Positions 20,597-33,887 of a DNA stretch of 64,000 nt are shown here, piece after piece. The position numbers were made by a program, and so were the translations under genes. Within the stretch, counting starts at the first letter, position 1; the number at the start of each line of letters is the position of its first letter. Under the pieces are notes generated by a model. It had not been told where the DNA came from. It worked only from the letters and a program-made list of their open reading frames with translations, and searched no databases. This stretch comes from Sphaerochaeta sp. (GTDB taxonomy: Bacteria > Spirochaetota > Spirochaetia > Sphaerochaetales > Sphaerochaetaceae): contig JAKVPA010000005.1 of NCBI GenBank assembly GCA_022482495.1, positions 1 through 64,000 of the forward strand, in the 5' to 3' direction.

Positions 20597-20668
20597 GCCC
20601 TTGTAGCTCAGCGGTAGAGCACCACCTTGGTAAGGTGGGGGTCAACGGTCCAATTCCGTTCGAGGGCT
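20597..20668 (+). tRNA. thrT: tRNA-Thr (GGT)
   Basis: 72 bases. Acceptor GCCCTTG pairs with CGAGGGC, allowing one G-T pair. The anticodon arm is CCACC-TTGGTAA-GGTGG, anticodon GGT. GTTCGA motif-like T loop; discriminator T20668; no encoded CCA. A T-rich run (20668-20681) follows directly and may cause partial termination or 3' trimming before rpmG. Confidence 0.95.
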
Positions 20669-20713
20669 TTTCTTTTTTTTTCAACGGTGATGTTTCGCCG
20701 AGGAGCAGGAAGT

Positions 20714-20890
20714 ATGGGTGAGAAGAAGAAAACCAGTGTTGAGAAAGTCGCACTGCAGTGCACGGTATGCCATCGGAAGAACTACACGACCGAGCGGAAC
20801 CGCAAAAACGGTGGGGAGAAGCTTGAGCTGAACAAGTACTGCCCGTTCGACAAAAAGCATACCCTCCACAAGGAAGCTAAGATCAAATAA
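20714..20890 (+). CDS. rpmG: 50S ribosomal protein L33 (bL33)
   Basis: 58 residues. Zinc-ribbon ligands are visible as C-T-V-C (16, 19) and Cys43; the fourth Cys of the C+ form is replaced by a P-F-D-K-K-H sequence (His49). The chosen ATG follows GAGGAGCAGGA. The order rpmG, tRNA-Trp, secE, nusG is widely conserved in bacteria. The protein binds near the E site of the large subunit. Confidence 0.93.
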   Translation: MGEKKKTSVEKVALQCTVCHRKNYTTERNRKNGGEKLELNKYCPFDKKHTLHKEAKIK

Positions 20891-20896
20891 GTCCGT

Positions 20897-20994
20897 TCAA
20901 GAAGCAAATAGGCCAATAGCTCCAATGGTAGAGCACTGGTCTCCAAAACCGGGTGTTGGGGGTTCGAGTCCCTCTTGGCCTGTCTGCTTCTTGA
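20897..20994 (+). repeat. 10-base inverted repeat flanking tRNA-Trp
   Basis: TCAAGAAGCA (20897-20906) and TGCTTCTTGA (20985-20994) are perfectly complementary and lie just outside the tRNA, so they extend its acceptor stem with only a few unpaired bases. Likely a processing signal freeing the tRNA from the rpmG-secE mRNA. Confidence 0.75.
20910..20982 (+). tRNA. trpT: tRNA-Trp (CCA)
   Basis: 73 bases. Acceptor AGGCCAA pairs with TTGGCCT. The anticodon arm is CTGGT-CTCCAAA-ACCGG, anticodon CCA. T loop GTTCGAGTC; discriminator G20982; CCA not encoded. It lies between rpmG and secE and is probably co-transcribed with them. Confidence 0.96.
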
Positions 20995-21016
20995 GCGTTT
21001 TTGAAGGAGTCTTTCG

Positions 21017-21196
21017 ATGAAGAAAATGATGAAGTATTTCAAAGAGTGCCACAACGAACTGAAGAAGGTCGTCTGGCCGACCCGCGAAGTAGTCCTCAAT
21101 TCGACGAAAGTCGTCATCGTTTCCACAATTTTGGTAGCCATCTTCCTCGGTTTCGTGGATTTTGTGCTGCTGAAGATTTTGTATGTGATGTTCTAA
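21017..21196 (+). CDS. secE: Preprotein translocase subunit SecE
   Basis: 59 residues (M-K-K-M-M-K-Y-F-K-E-C). It has the SecE amphipathic segment E-L-K-K-V-V-W-P-T-R-E-V followed by one membrane helix (about residues 33-56). SecE clamps SecY in the inner-membrane translocon. SD AAGGAG lies upstream. It sits between tRNA-Trp and nusG as in most bacteria and is the short one-helix form. Confidence 0.95.
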   Translation: MKKMMKYFKECHNELKKVVWPTREVVLNSTKVVIVSTILVAIFLGFVDFVLLKILYVMF

Positions 21197-21205
21197 GGAT
21201 ACAAC

Positions 21206-21775
21206 ATGGCAAAGGGCTGGTACGTCGTACATACATACTCAGGGTATGAACAGAAGATTGAGAGGATCATCCGCAAGATGCGTGACAATGATCCCAATTT
21301 TGCAGCCGTTTGCACCGATGTGAAAGTTCCGTTTGAAACAGTCGTTGAGGTGAAGGATGGCGTGAAGCGTGATGTGAAGCGCAAGATTCTTCCCGGATAC
21401 ATTTTGGTTGAGATGGATCTTCCCGTGGATGCATGGAAGCCGTGGTGCTTCCAGATCAAGCGGATCCCGGGAGTGACGGGTTTCCTTACGTCGGATGATG
21501 ACCGTCTGAAGCCGCCGGTGCCGCTCACCGCCGCTGAGGTGAAGGGCATCTTCCAGAAAACGGGTGACCTGCCTGCGGACAAGGTGTTCAAGCCGAAGCA
21601 GAGTTTCTCCCAGGGCGATCATGTGAAGATCATCGAAGGACCGTTCGAGTCGTTCACCGGTGTGGTGGAAGAGGTGAATGCCGAGAAATCCCGCCTGCGT
21701 GTCAGCGTGGGGATTTTTGGACGGTCGACGCCGGTAGACGTTGACTTCCTCCAAGTGGAAAAGGTGGTCATGTAA
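21206..21775 (+). CDS. nusG: Transcription termination/antitermination protein NusG
   Basis: 189 residues. The NGN domain starts [13 protein letters not shown] and includes [11 protein letters not shown]. The KOW domain near the C-terminus reads [14 protein letters not shown]. NusG binds the RNA polymerase clamp and links it to Rho or S10. It begins 9 bases after secE. Confidence 0.96.
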   Translation: MAKGWYVVHTYSGYEQKIERIIRKMRDNDPNFAAVCTDVKVPFETVVEVKDGVKRDVKRKILPGYILVEMDLPVDAWKPWCFQIKRIPGVTGFLTSDDDRLKPPVPLTAAEVKGIFQKTGDLPADKVFKPKQSFSQGDHVKIIEGPFESFTGVVEEVNAEKSRLRVSVGIFGRSTPVDVDFLQVEKVVM

Positions 21776-21811
21776 GCGTTGGACGAACGCTGCTGACCGT
21801 GCATCAGTTTT

Positions 21812-21956
21812 TTTACATTCGTCCATTGTTTCTGTTGTACACTCCCTCGGAGTAATCCGAGGCGTGGGAGCCTGCCGTATGGCAGGCGTTATTACCAGCG
21901 TGCAGGCCGGATCTATCAGCCAACTCAGGCAGGCCAGGGCACGTAAGGAGAGAGAT
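21812..21956 (+). promoter_or_regulatory. Promoter and structured leader of the rplKAJL-rpoBC operon
   Basis: Putative -35 TTTACA (21812-21817) and -10 TGTACA (21836-21841). The leader has two tandem perfect 7-bp hairpins with 4-base loops: CCTCGGA-GTAA-TCCGAGG (21845-21862, GNRA loop) and GCCTGCC-GTAT-GGCAGGC (21870-21887). A longer-range CGTGC / GCACG pairing comes just before the rplK SD. This is the expected place for an L1 (or L10) autoregulatory site; identity is not proven. Confidence 0.5.
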
Positions 21957-22385
21957 ATGGCAAAGAAGGTAACTGCGATCATCAAGTTGCAGTGCCCGGC
22001 TCAGAAGGCCACACCGGCGCCCCCGATCGGACCGGCTCTTGGTCCTCATGGAGTCAGCGCTCCCAAATTTGTCCAGGAATTCAATGCCCAGTCCAAGGAT
22101 TATGAACCGGGCTTGGTGGTTCCTGTCGTCATCACCGTCTACGCGGACAAGAGCTTCACGTTCATTCTGAAAACCCCTCCCGCATCCATTCTGATCAAGA
22201 AGGAGCTGGGGTTGCAGAAGGCAAGCGCCACGCCGAACAAGGCGAAGGTCGGCAAATTGACCAAGGCGCAGTGCGAGAAGATCGCGAAGATGAAGTTGAA
22301 CGACCTGAACAGCAATTCGCTGGAGACGGCCATGAAGGTCATCGCCGGAACTGCTCGGAGCATGGGCGTTGAGGTGGAGAAATAA
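21957..22385 (+). CDS. rplK: 50S ribosomal protein L11 (uL11)
   Basis: 142 residues. The N-domain contains [13 protein letters not shown], the thiostrepton-region loop, with a Pro where many bacteria have Gln. The C-domain R-S-M-G-V-E-V matches the rRNA-binding end. L11 forms the GTPase-associated stalk base. The ATG at 21957 follows AAGGAGAGAG. Confidence 0.96.
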   Translation: MAKKVTAIIKLQCPAQKATPAPPIGPALGPHGVSAPKFVQEFNAQSKDYEPGLVVPVVITVYADKSFTFILKTPPASILIKKELGLQKASATPNKAKVGKLTKAQCEKIAKMKLNDLNSNSLETAMKVIAGTARSMGVEVEK

Positions 22386-22387
22386 CT

Positions 22388-23086
22388 ATGGCGCATGGAA
22401 AGAAATATCGCGAAAGCGCGAAAAAGATTAACCACGAGAAGAGCTATTCCTTTGACGAGGCTGCGGCCTTGGTGAAGGAAATGGCGTACGCCAAGTTCGA
22501 CGAGACGATTGATCTCGCCGTCAAGCTCACCTTGAAGAAGAGCCAGAGTGTCCGTGACACCGTGGTGCTTCCCAACCAGTTCGCCGCCCAGAAACGGGTG
22601 TTGGTGTTCGCCAAAGGCGCCAAGGCTGATGAGGCCAAGGCCGCGGGTGCCGCGTACGTTGGGGATGACGATCTGATCGAAAAGATCAAGGGTGGCTGGC
22701 TTGACTTCGACGTTGCCGTCGCTACGCCGGACATGATGAAGGATGTCGGTCGTCTCGGCCCGATCCTTGGACGCAAAGGCTTGATGCCGAACCCGAAGAC
22801 CCAAACGGTTACGTTTGAAGTAGGGAAGGCGGTCGCCGAGTTGTCCAAAGGCCGTACGGAGTTCCGCTCCGACAAGACCAACGTCGTGCACCTGCCGATC
22901 GGCAAGGTTTCCATGGAGCCGCAGAAAGTGGCGGAGAACGCCAAGGCGGTCGTCCAGGAGATCATCCGGAAGAAACCCAGTGACGCCAAGGGCGATTACA
23001 TCGGTTCTGTGGCGCTGTCTTCCAGCATGGGCCCTGGCGTCCACGTGGAAACGGCGAACTTGATGCAGGCTGACGCCGCGGTATAA
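22388..23086 (+). CDS. rplA: 50S ribosomal protein L1 (uL1)
   Basis: 232 residues, full length. The L1 signature region G-P-I-L-G-R-K-G-L-M-P-N-P-K is clear. L1 forms the mobile stalk at the E site and is a known translational repressor of its own operon in E. coli. It begins 2 bases after the rplK stop, so translation is coupled. The structured leader before rplK is the candidate feedback site. Confidence 0.96.
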   Translation: MAHGKKYRESAKKINHEKSYSFDEAAALVKEMAYAKFDETIDLAVKLTLKKSQSVRDTVVLPNQFAAQKRVLVFAKGAKADEAKAAGAAYVGDDDLIEKIKGGWLDFDVAVATPDMMKDVGRLGPILGRKGLMPNPKTQTVTFEVGKAVAELSKGRTEFRSDKTNVVHLPIGKVSMEPQKVAENAKAVVQEIIRKKPSDAKGDYIGSVALSSSMGPGVHVETANLMQADAAV

Positions 23087-23096
23087 GGAGAGAGAT

Positions 23097-23642
23097 ATGG
23101 AAGGATATAAGACTCGTATTACTCCCGAGAAAGAGGCTGCCGTCAAGGCGCTGCATGACGAATTCGCCCAGTACGACGGATTCATCTTCACCGATTACCG
23201 TGGGATGACGGTCGAGCAGATCACCAAGGTCCGCAAGAACCTGATGAAGTCCCAGGGCAACTATCGGGTGGTGAAGAACCGCTTCGCCAAGATCGCATTG
23301 AACCAGCTGGACTACAAAGGGTGCGACGCGCACCTGAAGGGGCCCACCGGCATCGCGCTGGTCAAGGGAGACACGACCAACGTCGTTGCCAAGGAGCTGT
23401 TTGCTGCGAAGGATGACGGTGCGCCGATTGATATCAAGGGCGGCCTTGTGGATGGTCAGATGCTGGATGTCGCGCAACTTGAGGCGTACAGCAAACTGCC
23501 TAACCGTGAAGAGCTGCTCTCCATTTTGCTTGGCACGATGAAAGCGCCGGTGCAGAAGCTGGCCGCTACGTTGTTGGCGTATGTGAAGAAGATGGGTGAA
23601 GGTGAGCCTGCGAAGCAGGAAGCCGCGCCCGCCGCGAATTAA
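23097..23642 (+). CDS. rplJ: 50S ribosomal protein L10 (uL10)
   Basis: 181 residues. The N-terminal rRNA-binding domain carries F-T-D-Y-R-G-M-T-V-E-Q and R-V-V-K-N-R; the C-terminal helix that anchors L7/L12 dimers follows, with an Ala/Glu-rich tail. L10 connects L7/L12 to L11 and 23S. SD AAGGAGAGAG. An ACAGTC/GACTGT-closed RNA fold occurs right after its stop. Confidence 0.95.
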   Translation: MEGYKTRITPEKEAAVKALHDEFAQYDGFIFTDYRGMTVEQITKVRKNLMKSQGNYRVVKNRFAKIALNQLDYKGCDAHLKGPTGIALVKGDTTNVVAKELFAAKDDGAPIDIKGGLVDGQMLDVAQLEAYSKLPNREELLSILLGTMKAPVQKLAATLLAYVKKMGEGEPAKQEAAPAAN

Positions 23643-23681
23643 CAGTCTTAGTCTTCGTTTGCAGTAACCTGCTATGACTGT
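23642..23681 (+). promoter_or_regulatory. RNA fold between rplJ and rplL
   Basis: ACAGTC (23642-23647) pairs with GACTGT (23676-23681), enclosing GCAG-TAAC-CTGC (23661-23672). It may protect or space the rplL mRNA, whose product is needed in several copies per ribosome. Confidence 0.35.
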
Positions 23682-23706
23682 AGAAATAATTGAAGGAGAA
23701 GGTAAT

Positions 23707-24090
23707 ATGGCTACCAAAGAAGAAATTATTGACGCGATTTCGAAGATGACGGTTCTTGAGATCTCTGATCTCATCAAGATGATGGAAGAGAAGTTCGGCG
23801 TTCAGGCCGCTGCGGCTGCCGCCGCACCTGCTGCCGCCGCTGCCGCTGGTCCCGCCAAGGACGAGCCGACCGAGTTCAACGTGATCCTGAAGAGCTCCGA
23901 TCCGACCAAGAAGATCGCTGCCATCAAGGAAGTCCGTAACCTGACCGGTGTTGGTCTTGGTGATGCCAAGGCGATTGTCGAGGCCGGAAACAAGACCATC
24001 AAGGAGAATGTTTCCAAGGCTGACGCGCAGTCCATCAAAGAGAAACTTGAAGCGGCTGGCTGTGTGGTTGAAGTCCAGCCGGCAAGCTGA
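23707..24090 (+). CDS. rplL: 50S ribosomal protein L7/L12 (bL12)
   Basis: 127 residues. N-terminal dimerisation helices, an Ala-rich hinge at about 36-55 ([10 protein letters not shown]) and a C-terminal domain with K-I-A-A-I-K-E-V-R and V-G-L-G-D-A-K. The ATG at 23707 with GAAGGAGAA is chosen over an upstream in-frame ATG because the family N-terminus starts there. The stalk dimers recruit translation factors. Confidence 0.96.
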   Translation: MATKEEIIDAISKMTVLEISDLIKMMEEKFGVQAAAAAAAPAAAAAAGPAKDEPTEFNVILKSSDPTKKIAAIKEVRNLTGVGLGDAKAIVEAGNKTIKENVSKADAQSIKEKLEAAGCVVEVQPAS

Positions 24091-24115
24091 CCTTCATCGA
24101 TTGCTGTGTGAGCGC

Positions 24116-24144
24116 GCCACCAATGGGTTTTTCCCCTTGGTGGC
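24116..24144 (+). promoter_or_regulatory. Strong hairpin between rplL and rpoB (attenuator or processing site)
   Basis: GCCACCAA (24116-24123) pairs with TTGGTGGC (24137-24144), with an inner GGG/CCC and a TTTTT loop. No T tract follows, so it is not a simple terminator. E. coli has both an attenuator and an RNase III site at this place. Confidence 0.55.
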
Positions 24145-24210
24145 CTGCTCTGTCTTTCGAAACTCCGAGAGGAGTGAGTTCGTTTGTCCGAAATGTCTGG
24201 AGGGTACATG

Positions 24211-27200
24211 ATGGTTGCCAACGGCAAAGCCATAACACGCACGTACATCGGCTCTGATTTTCAAGAGGTTTGTGAGCTTCCCAACCTGATCGGCGTACAG
24301 CTGGACAGCTATGAGCGTTTTCTGCAGCTGGACGGGTACAAGAAAGGCGAGGCTCCCAATCCCGCGTATGGACTGGAAAAAGTGTTTCAGTCCACGTTCC
24401 CGATTGAAGTTCCAAATGGCGAGATGCGGCTCGTTTACAAGGGCTACAAGATTGACCTGGACAACATCAAGTTCTCCGAGACCGAATGCAAGAAGAAAGG
24501 ACGCACCTACAGCGTCCCATTGAAAGCTACCATCAGCCTGGAGTTCAACACCGGGGAGATCCGTGAGAAGGAAATCTTCTTCGGTGACATCCCGTTGATG
24601 ACCGACCGTGGCACGTTCATCGTCAATGGCGCTGAACGGGTTGTGGTAAGCCAGATCCACCGGAGCCCCGGAGTCATCTTCAGCAATGAGAAGGACGTCT
24701 ATTCGTCCCGCATCATTCCGTACCGCGGTTCCTGGCTGGAGTTTGAGATTGATGAGAAGAAACGGTTGATCTACACCAAGATCGACCGGAAGAAACGTAT
24801 CCTGGGCACCCTGTTCCTCAGGGCCATCGGATACGATACCCGGGAAAAGATCGTCGCCGAGTTCTACAAGAGCCAGGCGGTCGAGCTGAGTGACGCCACG
24901 AAGAATGAAGTGGAGAACCGCTACCTGTTCAAGGACATCTACGATACGGTGGATGGGGAGCGCAAACGAATCCTTCGTGCCGGTGACCAGCTGCATGCCC
25001 ACGAGATCGACGAGCTGATCCAGCGGAAGATCACCAGCGTGGAGCTGGTTGACATGGACAACGCCGATACGCTTCACTCGGACATCGTTCTGAACTGCTT
25101 CAAGGAAGAAGACGCCAAGTACACGTCCGAAGGGCTGGATGAACCGTCCAAGGAAGATGTGCTGACCCCGATCTTCACCGTGCTGATGCCCGGTGAAATG
25201 GTCGCCGTGGATCGTGCCGAGAAGGATCTGCCTGAAATGTTCTTCTCGCCGCGCAAGTATGACCTGGGCGCCGTCGGCCGGTACAAGTTCAACAAGAAGT
25301 TCGGCAGCGAGGATGATTCCACGGACATCACGACGTTGCAGCCGAAGGACATCGTCAACACGATGGCCTATTTGATCCGTGTATTCATCCGTGAGAAGAA
25401 CATCGATGATATCGATCACCTTGGTAACCGTCGTGTCCGCTCCGTCGGCGAGCTGTTGCAGAACGCCCTGAAAGGCGCGTTCGCCCGTATGGACAAGATC
25501 GCCAAGGAACGGATGAGCCTGATGATGGCCGACGAGCATTCCAAAGAGTCGGCCAAACCGCAGGATTTCATCTCCATCAAGCCGATCGTGGCCGCGGTGA
25601 AGGAATTCTTCGGTTCTTCCCAGTTGTCCCAGTTCATGGATCAGGTCAACCCGCTTTCCGAGCTGACCCACAAGCGTCGTCTGAACGCCCTCGGCCCCGG
25701 TGGTCTTTCCCGTGACCGTGCCGGATTCGAAGTCCGTGACGTCCATTACACCCATTATGGTCGTATCTGCCCGATCGAGACTCCTGAAGGTCCGAACATC
25801 GGTCTGATCGTCTCTCTGGCCAACTATACCCGGGTCAACGAGTATGGCTTCCTGGAGACGCCGTACCGCAAGGTGGTGGATGGCATCGCGACCAAAGATG
25901 TCAAATACCTGGATTCCAACGACGAGGAAAAGTACATCATCGCCATGGCAAACGCCAAGTTGGACAAGGAAGGGCACTTCCTGGACAAGGAAGTCCCTGT
26001 CCGCCACGCCGGTGATTACACCACGCGTCCCGCTTCCGAAGTGTCCTGGATGGATGTCTCCCCGAAGCAGGTAATCAGTGTCGCCGCCAGCTTGATTCCG
26101 TTCCTGGAACATGATGACGCCAACCGTGCGTTGATGGGTTGTAACATGCAGCGCCAGGCCGTTCCTCTTCTGTTCCCCGAGGTTCCGCGTGTCGGTACCG
26201 GTATGGAGCAGAAAGCGGCGTATGACAGCGGTGTGTTGGTCAAGGCCAAACGCGCCGGTGTCATCCAGTACGTCTCCTCCACCAAAGTCATCATCAAGCC
26301 GGACAAGAGCGACATTGAAGGCGAGGTGGACTACTACGAACTGCAGAAGTACCAGCGGACCAACCAGGATACCTGCTTCAACCAGCGCCCGATCATCAGT
26401 GTCGGCCAGCATGTGGATGCAGGCGGGGTGCTTGCCGATGGACCGGCGACCCAGAACGGGGAGCTTGCCCTGGGACGCAACATTCTGGTCGGATTCGTGC
26501 CGTGGAACGGGTACAACTACGAGGACGCTGTTCTGATCAGCGAACGGGTGGTGAAGGATGATATCTTCACGACGATCCATATCAAGGAGTTCACCACCGA
26601 CATCCGTGAGACCAAGCTCGGACCGGAGAAACTGACCCGTGATATCCCCAACACCAACGAGAAGCTGCTCGAGGCGTTGGATGAGGACGGTATCGTCCGC
26701 ATCGGGACGATGGTCCGGCCGGGATCGATCCTCGTCGGAAAAGTCACCCCGAAGAGCGAGAGTGACACCACACCGGAGTTCAAGTTGCTCAACTCGATCT
26801 TCGGTGAGAAGGCCAAGGAAGTGCGTGACACCTCCCTGAAGGTCCCCCATGGGACGGAAGGGACGGTCATCGACATCCAGCGCCTCTCCCGCGCGGAGAA
26901 CGATGAGTTGCCCGCCGGTGTCAACGAGACGGTCAAGGTGTTGATCGCCACCAAGCGCAAGCTTCGTGAAGGCGACAAGATGGCTGGACGCCATGGAAAC
27001 AAGGGTGTCGTCTCCCGGATCCTTCCGGAAGAGGACATGCCGTACATGGAAGACGGCACGCCGCTTGATGTCTGTCTGAATCCGCTGGGCGTACCTTCCC
27101 GTATGAACATCGGACAGTTGATGGAAACCCAGCTCGGCTGGGCCGCCGTCTCACTGGACGAGTGGTACTCCTCTCCGGTGTTCCAGAGCGCGTCGATGGA

Positions 27201-27726
27201 CCAGATTGAGGCGAAGATGAAAGAGGCGGGGCTTCCCACCAATTCCAAGGTGACGCTGTACGATGGCAGGACGGGTGTCCCGTTCGTCAACAAGGTGTTC
27301 TGCGGGTACATTTACTACCTGAAGCTGCACCACTTGGTCGACGACAAGATGCATGCGCGTTCCACCGGTCCGTACTCGTTGGTCACCCAACAGCCGCTGG
27401 GCGGCAAGGCCCAGTTCGGTGGCCAGCGTCTCGGAGAGATGGAGGTCTGGGCGTTGGAGGCGTACGGCGCCGCCAATACCTTGCAGGAACTCCTGACCAT
27501 CAAGAGCGACGACATGAACGGCCGTGTGAAGATCTATGAGAGCATCGTGAAAGGCGAGCCCGCCACGGCGGTCGGCATGCCTGAGGCGTTCAACGTCCTG
27601 GTGCAGGAGATCAGGGGATTGGCATTGGATATGTCCGTGTATGATTCCAATGGGAAACAGGTTCCGCTCACCGAGCGTGATGAAGAGCTGATCAACAAGC
27701 AACAGAAAGGCTCACTGAACAACTAG
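24211..27726 (+). CDS. rpoB: DNA-directed RNA polymerase subunit beta
   Basis: 1,171 residues. The start at 24211 (M-V-A-N-G-K) lies 6 bases after GGAGGG; the frame is open a little further upstream. Rifampicin cluster: S-Q-L-S-Q-F-M-D-Q, then [13 protein letters not shown]. Asn492 sits where E. coli has Ser531; Asn here is associated with natural rifampicin resistance in Treponema and Borrelia. Catalytic-region sequences ([21 protein letters not shown]) are intact. It is followed after 10 bases by rpoC. Confidence 0.98.
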   Translation: MVANGKAITRTYIGSDFQEVCELPNLIGVQLDSYERFLQLDGYKKGEAPNPAYGLEKVFQSTFPIEVPNGEMRLVYKGYKIDLDNIKFSETECKKKGRTYSVPLKATISLEFNTGEIREKEIFFGDIPLMTDRGTFIVNGAERVVVSQIHRSPGVIFSNEKDVYSSRIIPYRGSWLEFEIDEKKRLIYTKIDRKKRILGTLFLRAIGYDTREKIVAEFYKSQAVELSDATKNEVENRYLFKDIYDTVDGERKRILRAGDQLHAHEIDELIQRKITSVELVDMDNADTLHSDIVLNCFKEEDAKYTSEGLDEPSKEDVLTPIFTVLMPGEMVAVDRAEKDLPEMFFSPRKYDLGAVGRYKFNKKFGSEDDSTDITTLQPKDIVNTMAYLIRVFIREKNIDDIDHLGNRRVRSVGELLQNALKGAFARMDKIAKERMSLMMADEHSKESAKPQDFISIKPIVAAVKEFFGSSQLSQFMDQVNPLSELTHKRRLNALGPGGLSRDRAGFEVRDVHYTHYGRICPIETPEGPNIGLIVSLANYTRVNEYGFLETPYRKVVDGIATKDVKYLDSNDEEKYIIAMANAKLDKEGHFLDKEVPVRHAGDYTTRPASEVSWMDVSPKQVISVAASLIPFLEHDDANRALMGCNMQRQAVPLLFPEVPRVGTGMEQKAAYDSGVLVKAKRAGVIQYVSSTKVIIKPDKSDIEGEVDYYELQKYQRTNQDTCFNQRPIISVGQHVDAGGVLADGPATQNGELALGRNILVGFVPWNGYNYEDAVLISERVVKDDIFTTIHIKEFTTDIRETKLGPEKLTRDIPNTNEKLLEALDEDGIVRIGTMVRPGSILVGKVTPKSESDTTPEFKLLNSIFGEKAKEVRDTSLKVPHGTEGTVIDIQRLSRAENDELPAGVNETVKVLIATKRKLREGDKMAGRHGNKGVVSRILPEEDMPYMEDGTPLDVCLNPLGVPSRMNIGQLMETQLGWAAVSLDEWYSSPVFQSASMDQIEAKMKEAGLPTNSKVTLYDGRTGVPFVNKVFCGYIYYLKLHHLVDDKMHARSTGPYSLVTQQPLGGKAQFGGQRLGEMEVWALEAYGAANTLQELLTIKSDDMNGRVKIYESIVKGEPATAVGMPEAFNVLVQEIRGLALDMSVYDSNGKQVPLTERDEELINKQQKGSLNN

Positions 27727-27736
27727 GAGTAGACGG

Positions 27737-32038
<4,302 letters not shown>

Positions 32039-32040
32039 TC

Positions 32041-32203
32041 GGCGCCTGTTGGCGCCAATCGCCTTGGCGGACTGCCCGTCAGGAACACACCTGGCTGTCC
32101 ATGCTGAGTTGCGGTTTTTGATGAAGTGGCGGCGCTGTGCCGCCACAGACCCCCGTTTGGTGAGGGACGGTGGGCCAAACAATACAAGGGAGTGTATCGA
32201 AAG
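32041..32203 (+). promoter_or_regulatory. Structured rpoC-rpsL intergenic leader
   Basis: It contains GGCGCC-TGTT-GGCGCC (32041-32056), a perfect 8-bp hairpin GTGGCGGC-GCTGT-GCCGCCAC (32126-32146) and GTTTGG (32155-32160) pairing with CCAAAC (32175-32180). No clear promoter or T-tract. It may be a ribosomal-protein feedback site (S12 or S7) for rpsL-rpsG. Confidence 0.4.
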
Positions 32204-32578
32204 ATGCCTACGATTAATCAGCTGGTACGAAAGGGCCGGAAAGATGTCTCCAAGAAGACAAAAGCCCCGGCTCTCGAGGGTTGCCCTCAGAAGCGCGGTG
32301 TTTGCACCCGTGTGATGACGGTCACCCCGAAGAAGCCGAACTCCGCTCTGCGGAAGGTCGCACGTGTGCGCCTTTCCAACGGGTATGAAGTCACCGCCTA
32401 TATCCCCGGTATCGGGCACAACCTCCAGGAGCACTCGGTGGTGCTCATGAGGGGCGGAAGAGTCAAGGACCTTCCTGGTGTGCGGTACCACATCATCCGT
32501 GGCGCCAAGGATACCCAGGGCGTTGCCGATCGCAAGAGAAGCCGCAGCAAGTACGGTGCCAAGAAGCCAAAGGCGTGA
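32204..32578 (+). CDS. rpsL: 30S ribosomal protein S12 (uS12)
   Basis: 124 residues starting [12 protein letters not shown]. The decoding-site loop is [11 protein letters not shown], so the streptomycin-critical Lys43 equivalent is wild type. The second loop reads [12 protein letters not shown]. The ATG at 32204 is chosen from the conserved N-terminus; longer upstream frames are spurious. Confidence 0.97.
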   Translation: MPTINQLVRKGRKDVSKKTKAPALEGCPQKRGVCTRVMTVTPKKPNSALRKVARVRLSNGYEVTAYIPGIGHNLQEHSVVLMRGGRVKDLPGVRYHIIRGAKDTQGVADRKRSRSKYGAKKPKA

Positions 32579-32586
32579 GGGGGTAG

Positions 32587-33060
<474 letters not shown>

Positions 33061-33081
33061 ACCTGTTTCAGGCCACACCAA

Positions 33082-33110
33082 ACCACCGACGTTGTGCCGG
33101 TGGTTTTTTT
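33082..33110. terminator. Intrinsic terminator after rpsG, possibly bidirectional
   Basis: ACCACCG (33082-33088) / CGGTGGT (33098-33104) followed by seven T. It ends the str operon and could also stop the convergent - strand gene, although the A-rich tract on the other side is weak. Confidence 0.85.
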
Positions 33111-33118
33111 GTTTTCTT

Positions 33119-33769
33119 TTATCGTGTCAGGTGGACGTACAGATGGGAGAGCGTGGCGGATGCCGTCATGTTCTGCCGCTGTGCGTGGATCGTCAGTACT
33201 TCCTGCTCCTTGACGGGGAACGAGAATGTGTGTGCAGAGAGGTGTCCTGCGGTCCGGATGGTGGTCTCCCATCGGATGATGCCGTTTTGGTTGGTGATCC
33301 AGAGCCGGAGCTCCGGGGTGACCTCATCCCTCACCGGCTCTTTCCCTTTTCCGGCAAAGCCGTCGCAGAACCGGTATCCGGCCGGAACGGTCACCGTCGC
33401 TAGGTGGGAGGTGACGCCTTGGTGGCCCGCTTCCAGGGTGCGATCCACCGGGACGTACACCCATTGGGTCGGATCGTCCCGCCTGGGATCGGTCTCCTCG
33501 TATCCCCGTTTTTGGAGGATCCGGGCGTACCGCTCCCTGCTGGAGAACGAGAAGAGAAGATTGCACAGGAAGATGCCGGCGTACCCGATTCCTCCGGTGG
33601 ACAGGCCGATGAAGCCGAACAGAATCGTAGAGCCGAGAAGCGGTATGCCGTATGCCCAGTCACCATGGGGGAGCACGGCCAGCGGGCCGAACAGGAACGT
33701 GGGGAAGGACCATCCTTGAGTGATGCGGATGATTCTGCCGTTCTTCTGGAATTCCCTGACGTGACGCAT
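33119..33769 (-). CDS. Small membrane protein, DUF2628-like N-terminus
   Basis: 216 residues from the ATG at 33769 (GGAG just upstream; spacing is short, so a start 57 bases earlier is possible). The N-terminal region G-W-S-F-P-T-F-L-F-G-P-L-A-V-L plus two or three hydrophobic helices to about residue 85 resembles DUF2628 membrane proteins. The C-terminal half is soluble and beta-rich and has no family I recognise. It is on the opposite strand between rpsG and tuf, where fusA lies in many bacteria, and is convergent with rpsG. It appears to be an insertion between two ribosomal operons. Function unknown. Confidence 0.65.
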   Translation of the reverse strand: MRHVREFQKNGRIIRITQGWSFPTFLFGPLAVLPHGDWAYGIPLLGSTILFGFIGLSTGGIGYAGIFLCNLLFSFSSRERYARILQKRGYEETDPRRDDPTQWVYVPVDRTLEAGHQGVTSHLATVTVPAGYRFCDGFAGKGKEPVRDEVTPELRLWITNQNGIIRWETTIRTAGHLSAHTFSFPVKEQEVLTIHAQRQNMTASATLSHLYVHLTR

Positions 33770-33852
33770 GCTCCAAGTGTACGTTTCTGACGGAAAGAAG
33801 GCAACATTCTGAGGCGTGCAACTCATTGGGAGGCAATCAGTTTCCCAAATGC

Positions 33853-33881
33853 TTGACACAATGATACGATTTCCGTATAGT
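33853..33881 (+). promoter_or_regulatory. Strong promoter of tuf and the S10-spc-alpha operon
   Basis: -35 TTGACA (33853-33858), 17-base spacer, -10 TATAGT (33876-33881), near consensus. The predicted start is about 33888, leaving a leader of about 270 bases before tuf. Confidence 0.85.
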
Positions 33882-33887
33882 AGTCGA

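Noticed and set aside
20412-20753. N-terminal extension of glycogen phosphorylase by 114 codons
   Set aside because: It crosses tRNA-Thr and lacks homology; GTG at 20411 has a good SD.
24094-26994. A 966-codon open frame on the - strand
   Set aside because: Shadow of rpoB caused by codon bias in a GC-rich gene.
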